64,000 bases of DNA from Bacteroidales bacterium (GTDB taxonomy: Bacteria > Bacteroidota > Bacteroidia > Bacteroidales > Bacteroidaceae). Positions 51,939-60,023 of the stretch are shown piece by piece (the first letter of the stretch is position 1; each line of letters starts with the position of its first letter). The DNA lies in assembly GCA_004557185.1 (NCBI GenBank), contig SFEP01000003.1, positions 12,362-76,361 on the forward strand. The letters are read 5' to 3'. A program made the position numbers and the translations under genes. The notes below the pieces were generated by a model. The model saw only the letters and a program-made list of their open reading frames with translations, did no database searches and was not told where the DNA came from.

Positions 51939-52958
51939 ATGTTCGACTCCCTGAACTATTGTGCGGCCGCCAACCGCTACGAGAAAGGCGACACCTTCTA
52001 CCGCCGCTGCGGCCGCAGTGGCGTTCTGTTGCCGGCCGTGTCGCTGGGCTTGTGGAAAAACTTTGGCAGCACCAGCCCCTACGAGCTTAGTCGCGACATG
52101 CTGCTCTATGCCTTCGACCACGGCATTTGTCATTTCGACCTCGCCAACAACTACGGCCCTGTCAATGGCAGCGCCGAGCAGACTTTTGGCCGCGTGATGC
52201 TCGACGCCTTACGGCCTTATCGCGACGAACTCTTTGTGGCTACCAAGGCCGGGTACGACATGTGGCCGGGACCGTATGGCAACTGGGGTTCGCGCAAATA
52301 CCTCATGGCGAGTCTCGACCAAAGTCTGCGCCGCATGCATCTTGACTACGTCGATCTCTTCTATTCCCATCGCTACGACCCGAACACGCCGCTCGACGAA
52401 ACGCTGCAGGCTCTCGTCGACATGGTGCGCAGCGGCAAGGCTCTCTACGTAGGACTATCGCGCTGGCCATTGGAAGCCACCCGCTACGGTCTCGATTACC
52501 TGCGCCACCACGACGTGCCCTGCCTCTGCTACCAGGGACGCATTAACCTGCTCGACCGCGAGCCCATCACCAGCGGCGTGCTGCCTGCTGTGCACGAGGC
52601 GGGCTGCGGCTTTGTGTCGTTCTCGCCGCTGGCGCAAGGTCTGCTGGCTGGTCGTTATACCCACGGTATTCCTGAAACCTCACGTATGCGTCGCGATGTT
52701 ACACTCTCTGCCGACCGCCTCACCCCCACGCTGAGCCGCCAGATTGATGCCTTCTGCCAGTTGGCCGCAGCCCGCGGCGAGACGCCTGCTGCCCTTGCAC
52801 TGCGCTGGGTGCTCAGCCAGCAGGGTGTGACCTCCGTCATTGTGGGCGCCAGCAGCACCGAGCAGCTTGGCGAGAGTCTGCCCGCTGCCCAAGCCCCCGC
52901 ACTGGGTGCTGACGAACTGGCCGAGGTGGAAAACATATTCGGTGTTGCTGAGGAATAA
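51939..52958 (+). CDS. Aldo/keto reductase, YghZ (L-glyceraldehyde 3-phosphate reductase) type
   Basis: NADPH-dependent carbonyl reductase of 339 residues. The start FYRRCGRSGVLLPAVSLGLWKNFGS and the tetrad Asp-Tyr-Lys-His in CHFDLANNYG, FVATKAGYDM and FYSHRYDPN place it with the YghZ/Kv-beta-like AKR14 group; the NADPH site is in FSPLAQGLLAGRYT and VIVGASSTEQL. YghZ detoxifies L-glyceraldehyde 3-phosphate and methylglyoxal; the true substrate here is not shown by the sequence. It stands alone between two terminators. Confidence 0.92.
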   Translation: MFDSLNYCAAANRYEKGDTFYRRCGRSGVLLPAVSLGLWKNFGSTSPYELSRDMLLYAFDHGICHFDLANNYGPVNGSAEQTFGRVMLDALRPYRDELFVATKAGYDMWPGPYGNWGSRKYLMASLDQSLRRMHLDYVDLFYSHRYDPNTPLDETLQALVDMVRSGKALYVGLSRWPLEATRYGLDYLRHHDVPCLCYQGRINLLDREPITSGVLPAVHEAGCGFVSFSPLAQGLLAGRYTHGIPETSRMRRDVTLSADRLTPTLSRQIDAFCQLAAARGETPAALALRWVLSQQGVTSVIVGASSTEQLGESLPAAQAPALGADELAEVENIFGVAEE

Positions 52959-52989
52959 ATACCTCTCGCACGCATTCTCTTCTCCATAC

Positions 52990-53028
52990 CCGCCGCCCAT
53001 GCCTGCCCCCGGCTTGCATGGGCGGCGG
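52990..53028 (+). terminator. Hairpin after the aldo/keto reductase gene
   Basis: Perfect 13-bp GC-rich arms 52990-53002 and 53016-53028; the downstream U tract is poor (TGCTGTAG), so this may be an attenuating or bidirectional hairpin. Confidence 0.6.
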
Positions 53029-53203
53029 TGCTGTAGGCAGGCACGGCTTCTTGGCACAATGCGGCGATGCCCTCTTGAATAAGCAAGGCAAGAAATGCTT
53101 TCTGTGCGTGTCTCCATGTTCTTTCTGTGAGATGCACTTGTGTGGGAAAGGCCGGAAATCCTTCCCAAAATGGGCTTTCGCGTCACGAAAGGCTTGATGG
53201 TGC

Positions 53204-53291
53204 GTTGCACACGGCCGTGTGCAACGTTGTCCACGGCCGTGTGCAGCGTTGTCCCCGGCCATGTGCAACGTTGCCCTCGGCCGCGAACAAC
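53204..53291. repeat. GC-class palindromic tandem element (locus G)
   Basis: Four head-to-tail 22-bp units start at 53204, 53226, 53248 and 53270. The first is a perfect palindrome over all 22 bases (GTTGCACACGG and its complement); the others keep GTTG at one end and, in most, GGCC in the middle and CAAC at the other end. The design matches locus C and, more loosely, locus A. Confidence 0.9.
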
Positions 53292-53425
53292 ACACGAACC
53301 GCATGACAGGAATGGATGCCCTCCATCTGCTTACTGTTCCAGGCCTTGCCGACAGGAGGGCGACTAAAGCCAGCACAGACATTCCATGCCCTGCGCTGCC
53401 ACCTTAAAGCGGCGCCCATACAGCA

Positions 53426-53461
53426 CACGTCCCGAAGAGGCTGGAGCCTTTTCGGGACGTG
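53426..53461 (-). terminator. degP terminator
   Basis: Perfect 11-bp arms 53426-53436 and 53451-53461, 65 bases after the degP stop on the minus strand. The following sequence is not T-rich, so strength is uncertain. Confidence 0.6.
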
Positions 53462-53525
53462 TAATAGCATAGGCAGTGCTGCCTTGGGCGCCATGGAGGC
53501 GCGGGTCAGCGTGAGCTGTGGCGGT

Positions 53526-54974
53526 TTATTTATCGCCCTTGTTCTTGGGGTCGGTGAGTTCTACGGCAAACGACTTGTTGAGGCCTGTCTGTGTCTTGGC
53601 ACGTATCCAGAGCACGCGTTCTGAACTCATGTTAGCGGCTTTCACGGCTTCCTCAAAGTCTTCGTTGGTGCGCATCTCGCGTTCGTTTACTCTCATAATG
53701 ATGAGGCCCTTGGTCATGCCTGCTTGCTTGAGTTTGCCATCGCGTATGGCAGAAATCATGAGGCCGTAGGGTATGTTCAGTTCGCGGCGCTCGTCAGCTG
53801 TTAGCGGACGGAGGGCGGCCCCCATGGCGTCGGAGTCGATGCGCTCAAGCGGGGTAGTGGTGCCCTGCACGTTGCGCAGTGTGACAGTGACGGTTTGTTG
53901 CTTCTTGTCGCGAATGAAGGTAACCTTCACCTTGTCGCCCGGACGGTGGCTTACGAGCGCCTCTTGCAGTTCACCGAACTTGTCAATCTTCTTGTTGTCG
54001 ATGGCAGTAATCACGTCGCCGTGCTTGATGCCAGCCTGGGCAGCACCGCCGTCCACCGTGACTTCATCCACGTAGATGCCGTTCACCGTGCCAAGGTCTA
54101 CCTCGTTGCCGCGCTCATGCTGCTGGTCGATGTAGTTCGTCACATCGGTACCCGTTACACCCAGCAGGGCACGCTGTACCGAACCATATTGGCGCAGATC
54201 AGCCACAACCTTGTTCATGATGGTGGTAGGGATGGCGAAGCCGTAGCCGGCAAACGAGCCCGTTTGTGAGTAGAGCATGGCGTTGATGCCCACCAGTTCG
54301 CCGCGCGCATTCACCAATGCGCCGCCGGAGTTGCCGGGGTTGATGGCAGCGTCGGTCTGTATGAAACTCTCGATGCTCCCCGCAGTGGCTCCCAGACTGC
54401 GTGCCTTGGCACTCACGATGCCCGCCGTCACGGTGGAGGTGAGGCTGAAGGGGTTGCCGATGGCCAGAACCCATTCGCCTAATTTGAGGTTCTCGGAGTT
54501 GCCCACCTTGATGGCTTGCAAGCCGCTGGCTTCAATTTTGATGAGCGCCAGGTCGGTGGTCTTGTCGGTGCCGATGATGCGGCCCTTGAATTCGCGGTTG
54601 TCGTTGAGCTTCACGGTCAGTTCATCGGCCTCCTGCACCACGTGGTTGTTGGTTACGATGTAGCCGTCGTCGGTCAGGATGACACCCGACCCTGCGCTCG
54701 AACGCTTGGGAGTCTGTATCTGGCGCTGCTGCCCGCCGCCCCCACGACCGAAGAAGTCGCTGAAGAAATCGTCGAACGGACTGGAATATTGTATCGTCTG
54801 TGTGCGGCTGTTGATGGTGACCTTGATGTAGACTACGGAGTTGACGGCCTTTTCTGCGGCCACCGTGAGGTCAATGTGCTGCGCGGGTGCTGTTTGCTGC
54901 GCCCAAGCCGTGGCGGGCTGCACTGCCGCGAGTGTCAGAGCCAAGGCTAACGAAGAAATCAAATTACGTTTCAT
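53526..54974 (-). CDS. degP: Periplasmic serine protease, DegP/HtrA family
   Basis: Degrades or refolds damaged envelope proteins. The 482-residue precursor has a signal peptide (about 1-25, ending AWA). The trypsin-like domain carries His111 (TNNHVV), Asp141 (TDLALIK) and Ser216 (GNSGGAL); a flexible Q-linker/LA loop (FFSDFFGRGGGGQQRQIQTP) lies before it. Two PDZ domains follow (about 275-385 and 400-475), the first with LLGVTGTDV and the hydrophobic GGAAQAGIKHGDVI. A -7 box lies upstream and a TATA-rich dyad in the leader. Whether it forms DegP-like cages cannot be told. Confidence 0.96.
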   Translation of the reverse strand: MKRNLISSLALALTLAAVQPATAWAQQTAPAQHIDLTVAAEKAVNSVVYIKVTINSRTQTIQYSSPFDDFFSDFFGRGGGGQQRQIQTPKRSSAGSGVILTDDGYIVTNNHVVQEADELTVKLNDNREFKGRIIGTDKTTDLALIKIEASGLQAIKVGNSENLKLGEWVLAIGNPFSLTSTVTAGIVSAKARSLGATAGSIESFIQTDAAINPGNSGGALVNARGELVGINAMLYSQTGSFAGYGFAIPTTIMNKVVADLRQYGSVQRALLGVTGTDVTNYIDQQHERGNEVDLGTVNGIYVDEVTVDGGAAQAGIKHGDVITAIDNKKIDKFGELQEALVSHRPGDKVKVTFIRDKKQQTVTVTLRNVQGTTTPLERIDSDAMGAALRPLTADERRELNIPYGLMISAIRDGKLKQAGMTKGLIIMRVNEREMRTNEDFEEAVKAANMSSERVLWIRAKTQTGLNKSFAVELTDPKNKGDK

Positions 54975-55040
54975 GATGTATGTAATATACTGTAATTGGA
55001 ATAATGCGTAGGAGGGTTGGAGGTAGCCTCGTCCTTTCTC

Positions 55041-55057
55041 CCTTTATATATTATAGG
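55041..55057 (-). promoter_or_regulatory. TATA-rich dyad in the degP leader
   Basis: On the transcribed strand CCTATAATATATAAAGG, 67 bases before the degP start and downstream of its -7 box. It differs by one base from the dyad in the pheS leader. Confidence 0.42.
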
Positions 55058-55089
55058 AAAGGGTGGGAGGGAGGGGCTCTCAACGGCGG

Positions 55090-55097
55090 CAAAATTA
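55090..55097 (-). promoter_or_regulatory. Probable degP -7 box
   Basis: TAATTTTG on the minus strand, 116 bases before the degP start; no TTTG at -33. Confidence 0.5.
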
Positions 55098-55237
55098 CGA
55101 AACTTGGTATGTATGCTTGTTTAGGTCACACTTAAAATGCCCTAACTGTTGAGGCAATTTAACAGTCGAACCTCCGTGCACTTTATAAAAGCGCACCCAT
55201 ATAGCGTGCCTGCCACTGATGGCTGCCGCATGCGGAT

Positions 55238-55266
55238 ACAAAAAAAGGAAACCGCTCGGGTTTCCT
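55238..55266 (-). terminator. tRNA-His terminator
   Basis: Arms GGAAACC (55247-55253) and GGTTTCC (55259-55265), followed on the minus strand by seven T. Confidence 0.88.
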
Positions 55267-55272
55267 TTGGGG

Positions 55273-55347
55273 GGTGCTTAGTGGGATTCGAACCCACGAC
55301 ATTCAGAACCACAATCTGACGCTCTAACCAACTGAACTATAAGCACC
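55273..55347 (-). tRNA. tRNA-His(GTG)
   Basis: 75-nt gene including the extra 5' G of histidine tRNAs, which pairs with C73. Anticodon stem TCAGA/TCTGA, loop TTGTGGT, anticodon GTG (plus-strand 55310-55312), T arm GTGGG-TTCGAAT-CCCAC. Confidence 0.96.
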
Positions 55348-55374
55348 ATGTTGGCTTCCTTTCTGAAAGCGATG

Positions 55375-55406
55375 CAAAGATAGGCGCTTCGTGCGAAATG
55401 GCCAAA
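55375..55406 (-). promoter_or_regulatory. tRNA-His promoter
   Basis: TTTG (55403-55406), 20 bases, TATCTTTG (55375-55382) on the minus strand, 28 bases upstream of the tRNA. Confidence 0.8.
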
Positions 55407-55535
55407 TGTAAATGTAAAAAAATGGCGTAAAATTGTTGCTTACCCATCATTCCAGCACAATTTCGTCCTTTTTCAGCCCTTCATGCGGGCTGATTAGCCT
55501 GCTTTAGCGCGGCGATTGACCATGCTTCGCCTCGC

Positions 55536-55574
55536 AGAAAACAGAAGCCGCCGGGCGGTGAGGCCCGGCGGCTT
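55536..55574 (-). terminator. Terminator of the glycosidase gene
   Basis: Perfect 12-bp arms 55545-55556 and 55563-55574, followed on the minus strand by CTGTTTTCTG; 36 bases after the stop. Confidence 0.85.
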
Positions 55575-55610
55575 GAAAGTGATGAACGGCTTTGCGCCGT
55601 GTGGGTCTGT

Positions 55611-58600
55611 TTACTTGATGACCTTTTTGCTGTTCAGGATGTAGACACCCTTGGCAGGCTCCTGCGTGAGGCGGCGGCCAGAGAGGTCGTACATGGCCTT
55701 GCGGGTACTGGTGCTCTCGACCTGGCTGATGCCCGTGTCGATGTCCTCCGTTACGCGCAGGGTAGCGTCAACAATGCTACCGCCGTTGTTCAGGATGCCG
55801 TTGCTGCCCGTGCAAGTGCCATCGGCTGCGATGCGGCCACCGGGGTCTACGCTGTTCCAGTCCATCTTGAAGCGGATGCGGTAGTTGCCGGCAGGAGCAT
55901 TTACCTGAAAGGCGGGAGTCGTCATCGTGTTGCGGCCGTTGCCCGAGATTTGCTCGCCGGCTGAATTGACGCCAGCCAGTTCTTCATTGTCAGCCGTGCC
56001 ATTGTAAAAGCTAAACGACATTACTTCGGTGCCAGACTGGTCGGTCTGGTCGGGGTTAAAGGAAAACTGCTGGTCGCCATCAAGGTCGATGTAGACGTAG
56101 CCGTTCATCCAGTTTCCGTTCTTGTCGATTACGACTTGCAGCATGTCACCTTTCTTGCAGGTGATGAGGGATGCTTCGTCGGCACTCTTGTCGAGATAGG
56201 GGACGGCTTGGTTCACGTCAATCACCTGTGCCGTTCCTTCGCCTGCCGTTACGCTGATGGTTTTGATGAAACGGTCGGTGCGGCTGGGTGAGGTGGTCTT
56301 GTCGAAGTTGGTGGCATAGGGCTCGCGGGGCTTTGTCACCACATTCACGGTGAGGGTGGCCTGTACGCCAGAGCCATCGGCAGCCGTTACGGTGATGACG
56401 GCGGTTCCTTCCTTCAAGCCTACCACGAGGCCGTTCACTACGGTAGCCACTTCGGGGTCGGAGGTGGTGTAGGTAACGTTGGTGTAGGTGGCGTTGGCAG
56501 GAGCCACTTCAGCCTTCACTACGAGCGTTTCGCCCAAGAATACCTGGTTCTCGGTGTTCTCGCTCGACAGCGTGATGCCCGTTACCTGCTGCTGGGCTAC
56601 GGTTGCGTCGATGCCTTCGAAGCCGAAGATGCTCGATGCGGGCAGGGTGACAGTGAGCTGAGCGTCGATGTCGATGGCGGTGCCTTCGGTGAGGCCAACA
56701 AGAGCATCTTGCACGTTGAATGCGCGGCGCAGGATGATGCTGCCGTTCACGTTCTGCGGGATATTGAGAGCCTGACGCAGGGTGAAGGTGTAGTCCTTAG
56801 TATCGTTGCTGCCGTTGCGCAGAGCGAGCGACGACTTGGTGCCGTTCCAGGCAGCCCAACCGTAAATCTGAGCCGTTGCGCCGTTCCAGGGATTGCCGCC
56901 TACCCAGTGGGCGTCGGGCAGCACATCAGCGTTGCGCTTCTGCCAAGCTATGCACTCGGCGAGGTCGGCCCAGAGCTGACCCTTGTTGATGGAGTTCATC
57001 AGCGCGTAGTCGTTGTAGAGTTCTACCATGCCGCTACCGCAGAGGAAGGCGGCGCGCAGTTCGCGCAGGCAAGACTCATAGCTCATGTCCTTGCTCACAT
57101 TGCCGAAGCGCGAGAGGATAAATCCGTGCGTCATCAGCGTGTTGATGGGGCAGATGGGCGAGTTGGTCACGTAGTTCTTGTAAACGAGTGCATCGCGGTA
57201 GGTAATCCAGCGCTCGCGGTCGATGGAGTTGCTGTTGGAGCTTTCGCCGTAGTCGTTCTCTTGACGCCATGTGGCATCGGTGAAGTGATACCAGAAGGGG
57301 CTTGCCCAGGTGCCGACTGTGGTGTTGAAGAAGATGTCGCGGCGCAACTCTTCGCGAACGTAGCGCTCGAGGCGGATGATGCCTTCGGCGTTTTCGTTAC
57401 CGGTGTCGCCTGCATCGGGACCCGTGGATGAGAACTGGGCAGAAATGCCGTCGAACTTGAAGAAGCGGAAGTCGCCCTGGTTCTGCGTGAGGTTGTAGGC
57501 TGCATCCTTGAACACCTGATAGTAGGCGGGGTTAGAGAGTACCATGCCGCCCTTGTCCTGCCAGTATGCGCGGCGGTAGTTACCGCTGGTGCCGTAGCCG
57601 CCCACAGGGCCGAGCCAAGCACCGACGCCGGCGCCCATCTGCTGTGCCAGGGCTGCCATGTCCTTCATCTGGTTGGGGAAGTTGCTGTGGAAGGTCCACG
57701 TGCCGTAGTTATCCCAGCCGTCGTCAATCACGAAGGCTTTCGGACCTATGCCGTAGCGGTTGTAGAAGTCGCTCTTCCAGTGGTTCTCTACGTCGAGTAC
57801 CTGGTCGGCCGACATGTTCTGCGTGGGGTCGGCAGCGTTGTTGCGGTTGATGTTGAGTTCGTACCAAGAGATGTAAGCGGGGAAGGCGCGCCAAGGTACG
57901 GCACGTTCGCGCTCAGAGTATGCGACGAACGAACGACGCTTCTGCGTGGCGTGAATGTCTTCGTTGTCCTGCGATCCGTCCTGTGCAATGAGGCCCACTA
58001 CGCTGCTGATTTTCCAAGTTTCGCCAGCGGCGAGCGTGGTGTTGCGGCTCCAGCGGCCCTGAATGCCTACGATCTCGGTGTTCACTACCACGCCTTCCTT
58101 CGGTGTGTAGATGGTGCCTGTGATTTCGCTGGTGGCATCTACGGATTCAGACTTCTTCTGGATGAAGAAACGCAGGGTGTAGGTGCCGTCGTTGGGGGCA
58201 ACTATGCTGAAGGTGTTATTCTCCTTGGCCGTACCCGTGTAGCCTGCGTGGTAGTCGCTGGCTGCCACACCGCCGTTGGCGTCGAGCAGGTCGGCACCGC
58301 CCAGATTCAGGCGGTGACTGCCGCTCTTGTAGGTTACGGTAGCTTCCACCTTTTGGTCCTTCTGCAGCACGATGTTCTCAATTTTATAATAGAGCACGTC
58401 GGGGTAACCTGCGCCTGTGGCTTCGGTGACGCGAGCGGGCACATCGGCCTCGGGCACTTCAACCCAGCTGGCTGCTGTGAGCGACTGCTTTTCGAGCGTG
58501 CCGGCTTCATTCCACTTGTCCTCTTCGCCCGTAGCACCGCCTACGGTGTTATAGGCTACGGGATTTTCCAGACCAGCAAAAATCTTGTTGCTCATCAGCA

Positions 58601-59885
58601 CGGCGCCGCGCGTATTGCCCACAACGACGGGTGTAGAGCCAGCAGCCTTTGCGTCGACGTTGTAGATCATGGGGATGACGTTGAACATGTCCACGTTGCC
58701 CACGCCCTTGAGTTCCATTTCGGTGCGTAGGTAGTGGCTGCCATCGCGCAGCACAGCCTTCCACACGATTTCGATGCCCTGCTCCTGATAAGTATAGGTG
58801 TAGCGGGCTACGAGGGCCTTACCGTTGAAGTGCTCTGCACCGCCCACGGCTTCGGCATTGCCCGTGAGGTTTTCGGTCGTCACCTCCACCAGCGTCATGG
58901 CCGAGGCAGGTACATTGTCGCCAGCGCCAAAGGCTACGGTGAAGGGCTCGGTGCCGGCTTCAAGGTTCATGGCCTTCGAACCGCCGAAGTAAAGGGCATT
59001 GCCCACACGCATAAACGAGGCGGCGAGCACGTTGTTGCTGAGCGTGTACACGCCGTCCTGCTCGGTGAGCACGGCAGCGCCCACGGCCGTCTGCTGCTGC
59101 GGGTAAACCACAGCGTTTTCATAGGCTACCGTGGCGGGCTGCGTGGGCAGCGTAGCGGTGTGGATGGTGATGGTCTCGTTCACGTCGTCGATGGAGATGA
59201 CGGCAAACTGGCCCTCGCCGGTTACTACGGTAATCTGGTTGCGGTCGATAGCGCCTTCGCTGTCCACGGTCTGGCCGTTGGTGTAGGTCTGGTTGCCAAT
59301 CTTCACGCTCACGCCGTCGGGGGCGTTGATGGTGTAGTGGTAGGTTTTCAGGTTTACTTCGCTGAACGACCAGCGGCTACCGGCATCACCAGCACCGCCC
59401 GTACTGTAAAGGCCCAGCGTGACCGTGCCATCGAGCGGGTTCGAACCTACGCCCTGGAACCAGTTGAGGTATTTGGCGGCCACGTTCGTCGAGTTGTACG
59501 GGGCAATCTGGTAGAAGTCGTCGGCGTAGTTGTTCAGGTCGAAGTAGGCGCCGGCCGTCTTCTCTGCAGTGAGTTGCACAAAGCCCGTGCAGTTGCTGTA
59601 GCTACCCTTCTTTTCGTAGCTAAGCCACTTTTGGGCACTGTAACTGTAAATGTAGTAGGCGCCGTCCTTATCGTCTGCCGCATAGAAGGCGAACAGACCA
59701 TAATTTTCGGCCGTCTGCGTGGGAGCGGTATTCATGTTGGCGTATAAGCCATTACCGTTCACCATCGTGTAGAGGTGCTCGGGCTGCCCTGCCGAGGGTA
59801 GGGTGGTAGACACCTGCACCTTTTCTGCCAGCAGCGGTGCGGTGAAGCACAGCAGCGTGGCAAGGAATGAAAAGAGCTTTTTCAT
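55611..59885 (-). CDS. T9SS-exported multidomain glycosidase, clan GH-D-like (alpha-galactosidase type)
   Basis: A 1424-residue secreted enzyme; the ATG at 59883-59885 starts a signal peptide (MKKLFSFLATLLCFTAPLLA). Order of parts: N-terminal lectin-like region (about 20-185), beta-sandwich domains (about 190-500), an inserted NPCBM-like carbohydrate-binding domain (about 515-640, GGVAASDYHAGYTGTAKENN), a TIM-barrel with FVIDDGWDNYG and the putative nucleophile Asp812 in FKFDGIS, a beta domain, a BIG2 Ig-like domain (about 1150-1235), a GEVED-type domain and a T9SS sorting tail (MYDLSGRRL…KGVYILNSKKVIK). The KFDG motif is that of GH27/GH36 enzymes, but the substrate is not certain. It is the last gene of a minus-strand glycan cluster. 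Confidence 0.85.
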   Translation of the reverse strand: MKKLFSFLATLLCFTAPLLAEKVQVSTTLPSAGQPEHLYTMVNGNGLYANMNTAPTQTAENYGLFAFYAADDKDGAYYIYSYSAQKWLSYEKKGSYSNCTGFVQLTAEKTAGAYFDLNNYADDFYQIAPYNSTNVAAKYLNWFQGVGSNPLDGTVTLGLYSTGGAGDAGSRWSFSEVNLKTYHYTINAPDGVSVKIGNQTYTNGQTVDSEGAIDRNQITVVTGEGQFAVISIDDVNETITIHTATLPTQPATVAYENAVVYPQQQTAVGAAVLTEQDGVYTLSNNVLAASFMRVGNALYFGGSKAMNLEAGTEPFTVAFGAGDNVPASAMTLVEVTTENLTGNAEAVGGAEHFNGKALVARYTYTYQEQGIEIVWKAVLRDGSHYLRTEMELKGVGNVDMFNVIPMIYNVDAKAAGSTPVVVGNTRGAVLMSNKIFAGLENPVAYNTVGGATGEEDKWNEAGTLEKQSLTAASWVEVPEADVPARVTEATGAGYPDVLYYKIENIVLQKDQKVEATVTYKSGSHRLNLGGADLLDANGGVAASDYHAGYTGTAKENNTFSIVAPNDGTYTLRFFIQKKSESVDATSEITGTIYTPKEGVVVNTEIVGIQGRWSRNTTLAAGETWKISSVVGLIAQDGSQDNEDIHATQKRRSFVAYSERERAVPWRAFPAYISWYELNINRNNAADPTQNMSADQVLDVENHWKSDFYNRYGIGPKAFVIDDGWDNYGTWTFHSNFPNQMKDMAALAQQMGAGVGAWLGPVGGYGTSGNYRRAYWQDKGGMVLSNPAYYQVFKDAAYNLTQNQGDFRFFKFDGISAQFSSTGPDAGDTGNENAEGIIRLERYVREELRRDIFFNTTVGTWASPFWYHFTDATWRQENDYGESSNSNSIDRERWITYRDALVYKNYVTNSPICPINTLMTHGFILSRFGNVSKDMSYESCLRELRAAFLCGSGMVELYNDYALMNSINKGQLWADLAECIAWQKRNADVLPDAHWVGGNPWNGATAQIYGWAAWNGTKSSLALRNGSNDTKDYTFTLRQALNIPQNVNGSIILRRAFNVQDALVGLTEGTAIDIDAQLTVTLPASSIFGFEGIDATVAQQQVTGITLSSENTENQVFLGETLVVKAEVAPANATYTNVTYTTSDPEVATVVNGLVVGLKEGTAVITVTAADGSGVQATLTVNVVTKPREPYATNFDKTTSPSRTDRFIKTISVTAGEGTAQVIDVNQAVPYLDKSADEASLITCKKGDMLQVVIDKNGNWMNGYVYIDLDGDQQFSFNPDQTDQSGTEVMSFSFYNGTADNEELAGVNSAGEQISGNGRNTMTTPAFQVNAPAGNYRIRFKMDWNSVDPGGRIAADGTCTGSNGILNNGGSIVDATLRVTEDIDTGISQVESTSTRKAMYDLSGRRLTQEPAKGVYILNSKKVIK

Positions 59886-60023
59886 AAGCACGAAATTTGA
59901 TGGTTAGTAAAGAGAGTTGATTGAATTAGGTTTGTTGTCGGTTTATTTGGGGGAGATGCGCCCTGCGCCCAGTGGCTTCATTCAGCATGCCTCTTCAACG
60001 GGGCAGCCTGCGGGGGGCTGCGT

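Larger units (their letters stand above)
52959..53525. other. Convergent spacer between the reductase and degP
   Basis: Two hairpins and the GC-class element account for about a third of it. The rest is ordinary sequence without recognisable genes. Confidence 0.65.
55348..55610. other. Spacer between tRNA-His and the glycosidase gene
   Basis: It holds the tRNA-His promoter and the glycosidase terminator only. Confidence 0.65.
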
